From Hypericum androsaemum (lineage: Eukaryota > Streptophyta > Magnoliopsida > Malpighiales > Hypericaceae): a stretch of 64,000 nt of DNA. The position numbers and the translations under genes were made by a program. Below, in pieces: positions 34,623 through 45,224 of the stretch. The notes beneath the pieces are model-generated. The model was not told where the DNA came from. It saw only the letters and a list, made by a program, of their open reading frames with translations, and ran no database searches. How positions within the stretch are numbered: position 1 is the stretch's first letter; the number at the start of each line of letters is the position of its first letter. The DNA lies in contig OZ023198.1 of assembly GCA_963995505.1 (NCBI GenBank), forward strand, positions 2,108,001 to 2,172,000. The letters run 5' to 3'.

Positions 34623-35539
34623 TATTGTTGGTCGGAGGTGGTGTACTTGATTAGGATCTTGTAAAGTCGAGGCAAGAGTTAGACTCTTTCTTCTTAAGAC
34701 GAGATTGTCCCGTATTCAGTGCTCACGAGCTGCGGCAATTGTCCCCAAGATACAACGACTAGGCTGCTTCCGAGATCGTAGCACAATAAATCTCGAAACT
34801 TCGGGCGAATCTTGGATACTCGGAACTTTCTTAGAGAGAGGGAGAGAAGAACAACTATTGCTAATGAATGCTTATGCAATGAGTTGTGGGGTAATTTACA
34901 AATGAGGGGGAAGGGCCTATTTATAGGCAAGGATGGCTGGAATCCGAATGGCTGTCAGGCACTTCCGAGGGGGCACCATGCTCTCACATTTCTGGGAGCC
35001 GAGGCACCCTTTCGGCCACCAGTTTTTTGGATGTCCGTGGGTGTCTCTTCAGGTCTCCTGGATGCCTGCTGGTGTCTCTTCGGCCACACGCCTTCCAGGC
35101 ACTCCTCGTACCTCTTCGGTGGTAATCTGGAAGCCTCCAGGACGTTCCAGTTCCTGGACGCACGCTAATGGCCCTTCATCCATTGGGCCAGCTCGCATCC
35201 CTTCGCGAGCTACCTCGTAGGCAGCTCGTAGCTCTCCCGAAATCTGGCAAAAGTCTTAAGGCTCCTTCAGACGGTGCGCATGTGCAAAGTGCCAAGTGTG
35301 CCATAAAGTGCCCATTGAGACCTGCGCACACGCACGTGTGCGTGCTCGTGCTCGTGTTCGGATGGTGTGTAGGCAGCCTCTGTCAGCTCTTCAGGTGGAA
35401 CATTTAATATTACACCAGCTTGAAGCTTCTCCTTATAAACAGGGAAAATTCTGTTGCGATTTCCGATGTGGTAATCCCATCCTCAGCTTGGGCTTTCCAG
35501 CTTGGGCCAAATGCATTAATTATGCATTCAAACCCAACA
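34623..35539 (-). repeat. 5' LTR of copia B2
   Basis: A 917-bp LTR followed by GTTGCA and then the resumed gag of element B. Confidence 0.88.
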
Positions 35540-35645
35540 GTTGCACGAGGAAATCTTTGACACGCCTTTGCCATAACCCAAAATTCGAAAAACCATCGAA
35601 CTTCATAAGAGCAAACTTCGCGCCGTCCGTCATCCTCCAACCCAA

Positions 35646-35657
35646 GCTCTGATACTA
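35646..35657 (-). other. Primer-binding site of element B
   Basis: On the minus strand TAGTATCAGAGC starts two bases after the 5' LTR. It differs at one position from the standard initiator-Met tRNA primer site. Confidence 0.85.
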
Positions 35658-35659
35658 AT

Positions 35660-36024
35660 TGTTAGGAATTCAGCAATCAAGAGAACAAAACGCGCAAAGA
35701 ACACGACACAAGAGATAACGTGGTTCAACCTAGTGCCTACGCCCATGGGGAGAAAGGAGAACTTTTATTGATGGATCCGAGTCACTTAGCTATATCTAAC
35801 TATAGGATAACACGTCCTTATATAATAGACGAACTCTTGGTGTACAAAAAACTTATCTAGATTAAAACAAGAGTCTGAAACAGGAGTCGAATCAAAACAG
35901 AAAAATCTGTCTGCGGGACCTGGCGATCGCCAGTTGCCCGATTTCAACTTTTTTGTATGCCACTTATAGCGGCCGCCAATTTCGTGGCGAGCGCCAACCT
36001 TGGCTTCTCGCCAATATCCCAACA
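35660..36024 (-). repeat. 5' LTR of element B
   Basis: A 365-bp LTR that pairs with 27022-27404, followed by the GCCAA target copy. Confidence 0.92.
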
Positions 36025-36029
36025 GCCAA

Positions 36030-36880
36030 GGCATTTTTCAAGTGTTGGACATCAGACAAGCCAGAGGAGAGACTAGTCTGCCTTTTGATTCTGTTGGTTT
36101 AAAAGTTTTTTCACATGTAGTTGCAACTTTTGGTGGTTGTTACTTAAAGTTGCCTTCGGACCAAACAATCAATTTAAGCTGCAAAATGTTGATACTACCT
36201 GACATCGGATATGAACATAGTTGTGTTTTCGACTTCAAATTCGAAACAACCAATGAAAGTAAAAAAAATTTGTTACCAATTAATCTGAGATTGTATTTTT
36301 ATTTATTTAAAAATTATAAAAAGAGGAATTATATATTGTGCTTACCCTCGTCAACTTGGAAACTCAAAGAGATCATGATGTATTAAAAATGAAATTTGTG
36401 AGATAAATGCATTCACTTAATTTTACGTCACCGTGATTAATATAAATTTGAGTGAAATAAAAAAATTCCAAATTTTAATATCTTAAGACTTTAATTCAAT
36501 AATTCATCCTAAATTAGTAGTTGACGCCGAAGGTCTTTCTACTTTGACGATGTGAAAATTTTATTTATACGTAATATTCCGACAAGGTAATTCCACTAGG
36601 AGAAAAGAAAATCCTGCCATATACGCTACGAGACGCACAACCCTCCTTTAGGAAATATCTGGTTCTGTACCGTATCCAACAACCCAATCACCAAACAGCA
36701 CCTGTTTGCATTGCATCTTCCTCCATATGCCGGAAATTTTATGATCGTCTCTCCACAAGTATGACTCGTTATATTTAATAATTTAAATTTTATCGTGTGT
36801 CAATTTCATGATGAATTCGACATAGTCTATTTTATCCCTCTTAAATTTTATTGAACGATAAGCGATCCAAATTTTATTGT
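36030..36880 (+). repeat. Right part of the duplicated block (second copy at 53640-55430)
   Basis: TTTGGTGGTTGTTACT-type sequence at 36128 corresponds to 53695, and about 36570-36760 corresponds closely to 55137-55325 (CGTAATATTCCGACAAGG, TGTTTGCATTGCATCTTCCT). The homology ends near 36880 at GATCCAAAT, where element C begins. No intact gene was found in either copy. Confidence 0.7.
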
Positions 36881-37113
36881 GAGTTCTTTTTTCCTCCTTG
36901 TTTTATTCATTGTGTGATTCCATTCCTTTTGTTCTCCTGGTTTACTGCCAAAGTATCCCTCCCCATCTGTGTCCTTTTGGTAAAGGCTAGGAGGCCCTCT
37001 GGTATGCCCATTCTCGTTTTGCTTCTTATCATTAGGCCAAATATTGCAAGTTGGGCCAACTCTAATTTTTCTAACCTGTTTTGAGCGGTTTTCTTAGTTC
37101 GAGTTATTTCACG

Positions 37114-40100
37114 ATGACTTCGATGAAGTACAAGATTCCTCAATTGACGAGGAAAACTAATTTTTCCCTGTGGCAGGTCAAGATGCGCGCTATTCTGACA
37201 CATTTAGAGCTGGATGAGACTCTACTTGATGAAAAGTCGATGCCTTCGAGTTGGGATGTTGCGATGAAGGCGTCAAAGAACCGTAAGGCTGTGAGTCAGA
37301 TCCAGTTGCATCTGTCAGATGATATTTTGCGGGACGTGTTGAAGGAGACAATAGCTTCCTCATTATGGGCAAAGCTTGAAAAGTTGTGCATGCCCAAGAG
37401 TTTGACCAACAAACTGTGCTTAAAGTAACGACTGTTTTCTATCCGGATGCAAGAAGATAAGTCTGCTCACGACCACCTTAATGAATTTAAGGATATAGTG
37501 GCTGATCTTAGAACTCTGGATGTGAAATATGATGATGAAGATCTTGCTTTATTGTTATTGTGCTCGTTGCCTGCTTATTATCAACAATTCAGAGATACTC
37601 TGTTGTTCAGCCATGATACTCTGAGTTGGGATAATGTTCATGATTCGCTCTTGGAGAAAGAGAGAATTGATAAGCACACTGTGAGTTCCTCTGAAAATAG
37701 CCAAGGGACTGGCTTGGTCGTGAGAGGGAGGTCCGAGGAGAGGAATGCTAAGTCTGGTTCGAGGAAGAAGAGCAGAAGCAAATCAAGGTCAAGGCACAAG
37801 GATAAGACTTGTTTCAATTGTCATAAGGTTGGGCATATTAAATGGTTCTGTCCGGAGTTGAAGAACAAGAAGAAGGGCGAAAAGTCCAGTGCTCCGAAAG
37901 GAGAAAGTTCTGATAGCGACAGTGCTAGTGTTGCCACCACCACTCAGAAAGAAGAATCTGATGGAGACCTTTTGTCTGTGATTGATGGAAAGTCTAAAGT
38001 TGATGCTGCTTGGGTCCTTTATTCTGCTTGTACGTTTCATATGTGTCCTATCCGGGACTGGTTTTCAACTTATGAACGTGCGGAGGGTAATGTTATCATG
38101 GAAAATAATTTTATCTGCAAGGTTGTTGGTATTGGCACATTGAAGATCAAGATGCATGATAGTGTCATTCGAACCTTGACGAATGTGAGGCATATCCCTG
38201 ATTTGAAGCAGAACTTGATTTCGCTGAGTACTCTTGATACATTGGGGTACAAGTATACCGGAGAAGGTGGAGTTCTTCGTGTGAGTAAGAACTCATTAGT
38301 GCATATGAAGGCCAAGAAAGAGGTTAGAAATCTGTACATTTTGCAGGGTTCTATAGTTACAGGGACTGCTGCTGCTGCATCTGGCTCGTTGACAGATTCT
38401 GAGAATACCTCATTATGGCATATGCGACTTGGTCACATGAGTGAGAAAGACATGACCGAGCTAAATAGGAGAGGATTATTAAGTGGACAGGGTATTGGGA
38501 AGCTGAAATTTTGTGAGCACTGTGTGTTTGGCAAGCAGAAGAAAGTCAGTTTTCAGAAAGGTGTGCACACTACAAAGGGAAAACTTGACTATGTTCATTC
38601 TGATCTTTGGGGACTGTCTCAAGTTGCAACAAAGAATGGTTCCAAGTATATGCTGACTATTATTGATGATTATTCGAGAAAGGTGTGGGCGTTCTTCTTG
38701 AAGAGCAAGGATCATGTCTTTGTCACTTTTAAGCAGTGGAAGACTATGATTGAAAAGCAGACTGGGAGAGATGTCAAGCATCTCCGCACAGATAATAGAT
38801 TAGAGTTTTACTCTAGTTGGTTTGATGAGTTCTGCAAGAATGAGGGTATTGTCAGGCATAAGACAATCCCGGGTACACCTCAATAGAATGGAGTCGCTGA
38901 AAGAATGAACAGAACTTTGTTAGAGAAAGTTCGTTGTATGCTATCAAATGCTGGTTTGCCTAAGTCATTTTGGGCTGAGGCTGCTTCCACTGCCTGTCAC
39001 CTTGTCAATCATTCACCTCATGCATCACTTGATGGCAAGGTACCTGAAGAATTGTGGTCTGGAAATCCTCCTAATTATGCTATTTTGAAGATATTTGGGT
39101 GTCCTGCCTATGCTCATGTGAATAATGGCAAGTTAGAGCCAAGATCTGTAAAGTGTATCTTCCTTGGCTATGCTTCTGGAGTGAAGGGATACAAGTTGTG
39201 GTATCCTGAGCTGTCTAAAGTCTTGTTGAGTAAGAATGTTATTTTCAAAGAGACAGACATGCTGAGTAAGAGGGAGGATATTTCTTCACCTGGTGTTTCG
39301 AGTACTCCAGGTGTGGACTTGCAAAAGTCAAAAGTGCAGGTGGAGTTTGATGCTGATCCAGAAGCGAGTTCCTTCCGTGATGTTGATTGCCATGGTCCTA
39401 CTCATGGTGGGTTGTCTGATGAAGCTGAGAATGTTGGCACAGTTGAGAGGGAGCCAGTGTATTCTATTGCTAGAGACAGGCCCAGAAGAATTATCAGGCC
39501 TCCACAGAAGTTGGGTGAGGCTGATATTGTTGCTTTTGCACTGAATGTGGCAGAAGAAGTTGATAGCTGTGAAGAACTGTCTAGTTACTCAGATGTTGTG
39601 AAGTCGAAAGACTCTGCTAGATGGTTGGTTACTATGGAAGAAGAGATAGAATCTCTTCACAAGAACAAGACTTGGGAGATTACTGAGCTGCCTAAGGATA
39701 AGAAAGTTGTCAGCTGCAAGTGGGTATTCAAGAAGAAGGATGGTATACCTGGAGTTGAAGAGCCTATATACAAGGCTAGGCTAGTGGCTAGAGGATATAG
39801 TCAGATTCCTGGTGTGGACTTTAATGAGGTATTTTTACCAGTTGTGAAGCATACCTCGATTCGTTCTCTTCTTGGTATTGTTGCTATGCAGGATTTGGAG
39901 CTTGAACAGCTTGATGTGAAGACAGCTTTCTTGAATGGAGAGCTTGAGGAGCAGATTTATATGGCACAGCCTGAGAATTTTCATGTTGAAGGCAAAGAAG
40001 ACCATGTGTGCTTATGAAGAAGTCCATGTATGGCCTTAAGCAGTCTCCGAGGCAGTGGTATAAAAGGTTTGATTCCTTTATGATTTTTCATGGTTATGAG

Positions 40101-41129
40101 AGTAGCAATTGTGATAGTTGTGTTTACCTGAAAAGGCTACGCGACAGTTTCCAAGTGTATTTGCTCTTGTATGTGGATGACATGTTAATTGCTGCCAGTG
40201 ACAAAGGAGAGGTGAGAAAGCTCAAAGCTCTGTTGAGTAGCGAGTTTGAGATGAAAGATTTGGGTCCTGCTAAGAAGATTCTTGGTATGGAGATTGCCAG
40301 AGATAGAGGAGCAAGGAAGTTATTTCTGAGTCAGGAGAGTTACATTGAAAAGGTACATGACAGGTTTGATGTGACTGGTAATCCTGTGAGTACTCCTCTT
40401 GGTACACATTTTCAGCTTTCGTCTGCTTTATCTCCACAGTCAGCTGCTGAGGTCGATTACATGTCTGGTGTTCCATACTCCAATGCTGTTGGTTCTCTGA
40501 TGTATGCTATGGTTTGCACACGCCCAGATTTGGCCTATGCTGTGAGTGTCGTTAGCAGGTTTATGGAAAATCCTGGAGAATGTCATTGGAGAGCAGTGGA
40601 GTGGATTATGAGGTACTTGAAGGGTACCAAGGGCGTGTGTCTACAGTTTGGAAGTACAAATGATGGAGTTGTTGGTTTCGTTGATTCAGATTATGCTGGA
40701 GACCTTGATAAGTCTAGGTCCTTGTTTGGATATGTCTTCACTCTTGGAGGATGTGCTATCAGTTGGAGAGCTTATTTACAGGCCACAGTGGCATTATCTA
40801 CCACTGAGGCAGAGTACATGGTTATAACTGAAGGTATGAAGGAGGCTATCTGGTTGAAAGGTTTCTTCAGTGAAATCTGTGAGAAGCTGCAGGTCGGTAC
40901 AGTGTACTGTGATAGTCAAAGTGCTATCTATCTCACGAGGGATGCTATGTATCATGAGAGGACAAAGCACATTAATGTGAGGTACCATTTTATTCGGGAG
41001 CATGTTGCTCAAGGTGACATTGTTGTGAGCAAGGTGGGTATCAAGGACAACCCTGCAGACATGTTGACGAAGCCACTTTCTGGTACTAAGTTCGAGCATT
41101 GCTTAGACTTGGTAGGTGTTCGTGCTTGA
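37114..41129 (+). pseudogene. Element C gag-pol polyprotein, lightly damaged
   Basis: Gag from Met 37114 (KYKIPQLTRKTNFSLWQVKM) has a CCHC knuckle CFNCHKVGHIKWFC. The protease reads VLYSACTFHM, with Tyr where the family has the catalytic Asp. The integrase has HMRLGH and FCEHC, core DLWG and IIDDYSR. The reverse transcriptase has VKTAFLNGELEEQIYM and YVDDMLI. RNase H ends [10 protein letters not shown]. There are only three frame breaks: TAA at 37426-37428 and TAG at 38884-38886, both explained by single C-to-T changes from Gln codons, and a one-base frameshift near 40014. This is the best-preserved copia coding region in the window. Confidence 0.92.
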
Positions 41130-41211
41130 TGCTGATAGCCCTTAGGGGCTGGTGGTGAAGGTGGAGAAACGTTGAAGTTGGAGTCATAGAATTTGGTCCA
41201 AGGTGGAGATT

Positions 41212-41310
41212 TGTTAGGGATTGTTCCAAATTCCTAATTAGAGTAGGGCTCTATTTCCTGATCAGAAATAGAGCCCTACTCTAATTAGGAATTTGGAACA
41301 ATCCCTAACA
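41212..41310. repeat. Perfect palindrome, 46-bp arms with 7-bp spacer
   Basis: Arms 41212-41257 and 41265-41310 are exact reverse complements, around the spacer CTGATCA. The left arm starts TGTTAGGGATTG directly after the polypurine tract of element C. The right arm ends CAATCCCTAACA, so the whole is bounded by TG and CA like an LTR. Confidence 0.97.
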
Positions 41311-41321
41311 CGATCTTTCTT

Positions 41322-41957
41322 GGGCAAAATAGTTATAGGTTCCTATTATTTAAAATTTTTGATTAATTAGAACAACTTAGTATTGTTTAGTCTCTTATAT
41401 TTTCCAAATCAATTGATTAGTCCCTCAACTTAAATTCTGACAAAAACACTATTCAAAATGCCAAAAATACCTCAAGTAAATGCCAAGAACAACAAATCGT
41501 CATGTTTCTTGGTTTTTTCATTGGATTGAATTTAAGGTTTGAGTTTGGGGCGAGAATCCCGTCAACAATTGTTTCTGACACTTGTTTGGGCAAAAAATGG
41601 CATCTTTGGTTTTGTGTGGAGGTGAGGACTCTGTAGGGGCTATACTTGATTTTCTTAGTAACCCGCAATGGGTGATCTGAGTGAGAGAAAATACACGATT
41701 CGAGCAAGGGAGAAGCTGGGAACAGACGAGGGTGGTAGAAGAGAGGACAAAAAAGGGAAAGAGAAGGGGAGATGCGGGAAGATGGAGGGAGATGGGATTT
41801 TTTACTTTATGGCAACTTTGTAATTGTTGAATAGACTTAGGGGTATTTTTGGATGTTTTGGGTGAAATTTCAGTCCAGGGACCAATGAGTTGGTATTGTG
41901 AAATAGTAAGGATTAATCAATTTATTCAAATAACAAAAATCTATGACTATTTTACCC
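41322..41957. mobile_element. Mutator-like MITE, 636 bp
   Basis: The ends GGGCAAAATAGTTATAG and, on the other strand, GGGTAAAATAGTCATAG form inverted repeats that continue imperfectly for over 100 bp. The 9-bp target duplication ATCTTTCTT is exact (41313-41321 and 41958-41966). The interior (41480-41800) holds purine-rich DNA and no transposase. Insertion was three bases beyond the palindrome. Confidence 0.88.
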
Positions 41958-41966
41958 ATCTTTCTT

Positions 41967-42286
41967 TACAGTCTTGCATACTTAGCGAAATATACCACAA
42001 TCTTTGCTGGCCGACTTGAGCAACCAGTATATAGGTCCCAGAAACGATTAACAATCATTAATAATGACTATATCTAATATCATTATTTATCTCCGGAGGA
42101 ATCCTGACAAATCCAAATCGAGTTTTCTTTTTGGGACAGTTTGGTGGTGACAAAAGGTTCTGAGAACAAGTTCGGCAAATCTTCATGACGCCTTTGTTAC
42201 AAAACCAAATCTAAAAATATCTTGAAAGATGACAATAGAAATTTGGTGTTCTCTATTTTTCTTATGTTAATTATTTAATGTACTTG
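41967..42286. other. Intergenic DNA, no feature seen
   Basis: AT-rich DNA between the MITE and the candidate solo LTR. No open frame or repeat was recognised. Confidence 0.5.
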
Positions 42287-44317
42287 TGTTGCGGGTACAA
42301 GAATACTAAGAAAACCCGAGACGGTCTGGAGTGGTCATCCTAAGGTCGGCCTAGTAGAGGGGAAAAAGATCTACGGGCTACATCTAAGCTAGGTCTGAGC
42401 TAAGAGAAAGATAGAGAGGAAGATAGTTATTGTTGTTTGATGTATTGGTGATGATGTCTCCTCTTCTTGAGCCCTATTCATATAGGATGCATTGACCTAG
42501 CCTCCCGTTCTCAAAGTAAAAAATCCTAAGCCGCCTTTATTGCTCGAAGATCTCGGTCCCAAAATTTGATCTCGAGAAATCTACCTCAATAAAGACTAAA
42601 TCTCACAAGATTCGTCAATTTGTGACCCTCGCCAATACGGAGAGATTTAGCCCGGCTTGATATAGAAAAGTTCTAGACTGTCGTACAAACATAAGGAAAT
42701 CCAACCTTAGAAGAAGTTGTGTCAGCCAAGTAACCCGACAACAAATAAGAAAGCCACCACCAAAATAGGAACCCGGCTCAACTTAGGAAAAAGTAGACCG
42801 ACTTGACCCCCTCAAACCTTCTATGCAATATCTCGTCTTAAGCCCGTCATTGCCCAAATAACTTACCGCCTTTAGGCCCAAAGCGAACCCAAAGCAGGCC
42901 CAAGCTGGCACCTTAATAACCAAAGTGGACCTGCTTCCCGCTTTGAGGCCCATAACGGGGACTTCCACTCGCGTAGATGGCTTCCCTCTTCCAAGTGGGC
43001 TCCGACCCAACTACTATTTTCTCCCGCTTTAACCTTCGAAGCGGTATCATCTTCCCTCCTTGAGGCCAAAAATAGGATCCTCGCTTCCCGCCTGCAAGGA
43101 CCAAATGGGCTTCCCGCCCGGGCCCCTTGCTTCCCGCCCGGGCCCCTTGCTTTCCGCCTATAAGAACCAAATGGGCTTCCCGCCCGGGCCCTTTCTCGTC
43201 GAGGTCCAAAGCAAACCCTCGCCTTCTCGCCTGCAGCAACAAGGTGGTACCTACCACCTCTAAATTTAAAGTAGGCCAAGCGGCCCAAACCAAGCTAAGC
43301 ACTTCCCGCCTTCGAGCTCGGAATCATCTTCCCGCCTACAAATCCGAAATGCTATTTTTACACCCTCAACTCGAGGGCCGAGGCGTCCAACCTGGACATC
43401 CCACTTCACTGGCCGAGATGCCCAACCCGGACATCCCACTTCGAGGGCAAAGATGCCCAATCTGGACATCTCACTTCAAGGGCAAAGGCGTACATCCGGG
43501 TTCCCACTTTGTAGGTCAAAGCGTACATTCGGGCTCCTAGCTTCCACTTTCAAACACAAAGTGGATGCCTTATTGTGCTAGACTTTTGACCTTGTTTTGC
43601 ATCAAATCTGGAGAAGCTATAACTACAAAGTTGTAGGTACTTGTCTTGACTTTCTATATCCGAAGGAATAAGCTCAATCCAATGCTTGAGTCAAAAGATA
43701 TGGCTGTTCTACCAAAGTCTGGCAGAAACTACCCAGAAAATCAATACCGAGACTTAGCACTCTATTTAGACCCGCTTGTGGTCTGAACTAGGCAATGTTC
43801 CAAAAAATAAAGTTGTAGATACATGTCTTGTCTTTTCATAGCCATAATAATCTCTTTATTCTGACTAACGAGACCAAAGTAACGGTAGATTTATTAAGGA
43901 TGGATGGCGCCATCTAAGGACAGGCCGAAATGAACCAAAGCCAACATGCCAAAACGGTCTACCGTCACCGGTCACTTTGAGACCACACCTTCCTCTTGGA
44001 GATCGATCATCTTCTTGGAGATCAAAGCACCCTCTTAGAGACCGACCGTCCTCTTGGTGACCAGACTGTCTGCTTGGTGACCAGACCATCCTCTTGGAGA
44101 TCGACCATCCTCTCGGAGACCGACCGTCCTCTTTGCATTCGGGACTTATCGACACAACTACCCGAAGATTGATCCTGCCTTAATGTCCACCAAAGGTCAA
44201 GTCTATCTTGACGTCAGCCAAAGACCAGGTCCATCCTAATGCCAAGCAAAGACCAGACCCATCACAATGCTAACTGAAGGCTGGGTCGTCCAAGAGATCG
44301 AAGACGGTCTTGCCACA
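42287..44317. mobile_element. Candidate solo LTR (about 2 kb) with GC-rich internal repeats
   Basis: Starts TGTTGCGGG, ends TTGCCACA and is flanked by CTTG on both sides (42283-42286, 44318-44321). Only four bases match, which could be chance. Inside, TTCCCGCCCGGGCCCCTTGC-type words recur (43114-43200), as do CATCCCACTTC words (43397-43470) and CTCTTGGAGATCGACC words (43993-44130). Composition differs sharply from the AT-rich surroundings. No coding domain was seen. The class is not settled. Confidence 0.4.
43980..44135. repeat. Degenerate tandem repeat, unit about 20 bp
   Basis: Repeated CTCTTGGAGATCGACCATC-type units with TTGGTGACCAGACC variants, at least seven in a row. Confidence 0.75.
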
Positions 44318-44903
44318 CTTGTAAACTTGAGATGTGTATATGATGCCAGGGTTATTTTTGTACCTCAACAACTTGGAAGGACATTATTTCACTATTTAAC
44401 TTAAGTTCAAAATTTTGATGTAAATTGAATTTTTTTTTATTGAACATTGATTTGTATTGTATAAAATTTGAAAATTAATACATAGAGGGTCTATGTTTTT
44501 TATTCGCAAGGGTTTGCTCATACAAAATTTTGACCGTGAAAGATCCTCAATTGCCAAGAGCCCACTTGGTTTTGTCCATCTTATGTCGTCTCATAAGAGT
44601 GGATCTTAGAATTACTTCAAGGTCTTTGAGAGAGTATTTATCATCATTCCCGCGTATAATTAAGAAATTATACGTATCTAGATAATTATAAACCAAATGA
44701 AAATAATTCATTGAACAAAAACAAATTGAAACTCATACCTAAAAGCAACAACTTCTACAACAATTTGTCCGTGAGTGAGCAACAAAAGGGTGGAGAAGCA
44801 AGTCATCAGCACTCCTCTTCTTTTCGGGATCAATAGCCAAGCATCTCATCAGGAAATCCTTCCCTAATCCGGACAGGTTCTCTGGGATCTTCGGTGCCTC
44901 CTT

Positions 44904-45224
44904 TATCAATTAGACAACTTCTAATAATATTTCTAATACAACTTCTACATTTTGTTTATACAAAGCTTATATATATATAGGCGACTGGCAGCAATGGTGA
45001 AGTGCTTGGTGAGCTGGGAGTGCTTGGTGGAGTGCACGTTTCCTTCTGGCAGCAATGGTTGGCAGCAATGGTGAAGTGCTTGGTGAGCTGGGAGTGCACG
45101 CTTCCTTCTGGTAGCAATGGTGAAGTGCTTGGTGAGCTAGGAGCTGGCAGCAATGGGTGGCACATGTAGCACATGGGTGCACGTCTCCTTATCAACACAT
45201 GGCTGCTGAGTCAAATCCTTATCA
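44904..45224 (-). repeat. 3' LTR of copia D
   Basis: A 321-bp LTR with internal repeats of a GCAGCAATGGTGAAGTGCTT word. The partner LTR (51064-51371) carries fewer copies of the flanking GGCAGCAATGGTT unit. Confidence 0.93.

Larger units (their letters stand above)
29169..35539 (-). mobile_element. Ty1-copia retrotransposon B2, inserted in gag of element B
   Basis: LTRs at 29169-30162 and 34623-35539, ending AAACCCAACA. The flanking target copy GTTGCA occurs at 29163-29168 and 35540-35545. Bases 34623-34624 are TA, so the usual TG start is mutated in that LTR. The polypurine tract GTGGGAGAT (minus strand, 30163-30171) adjoins the left LTR. Coding order is gag, protease, integrase, reverse transcriptase, RNase H. 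It resembles element A in gag, integrase (MMNAMLISSGLP) and the region between RNase H and the LTR, and is the same lineage. Confidence 0.93.
27022..36024 (-). mobile_element. Copia-derived LTR element B, short and lacking most of pol, split by element B2
   Basis: LTRs at 27022-27404 and 35660-36024 run TGTTAGGAATTC to TCCCAACA. The target duplication GCCAA is exact (27017-27021 and 36025-36029). The primer-binding site TAGTATCAGAGC lies next to the right LTR (35646-35657) and the polypurine tract next to the left LTR (27405-27420), so the element is on the minus strand. Without the 6.4-kb insertion it is about 2.6 kb and holds only gag and the protease start, with no integrase or reverse transcriptase. 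It would have depended on another copia for mobility. Confidence 0.92.
36880..41310 (+). mobile_element. Ty1-copia retrotransposon C (Tnt1/Tork-like), 5' LTR reduced
   Basis: A plus-strand gag-pol of Tnt1 type. A degraded primer-binding region lies near 37073-37095 (CTGTTTTGAGCGGTT, compare TGGTATCAGAGCGGTT). Upstream, 36880-37070 resembles the end of a Tnt1-like LTR but no intact start is seen. At the 3' end a polypurine tract (AAGGTGGAGATT, 41200-41211) is followed by TGTTAGGGATTG, the usual LTR start, but after 46 bases the sequence turns into its own reverse complement. No target duplication was found. The left boundary is inferred from the end of homology with 55440. Confidence 0.75.

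Noticed and set aside
42083..42113. Possible target duplication placing the left border of the GC-rich block further left
   Set aside because: No matching bases were found on the right side.
43127..43540. 137-codon Pro-rich frame in the GC-rich block
   Set aside because: It is produced by the repeated TTCCCGCCCGGG words; several frames on both strands are open for the same reason.
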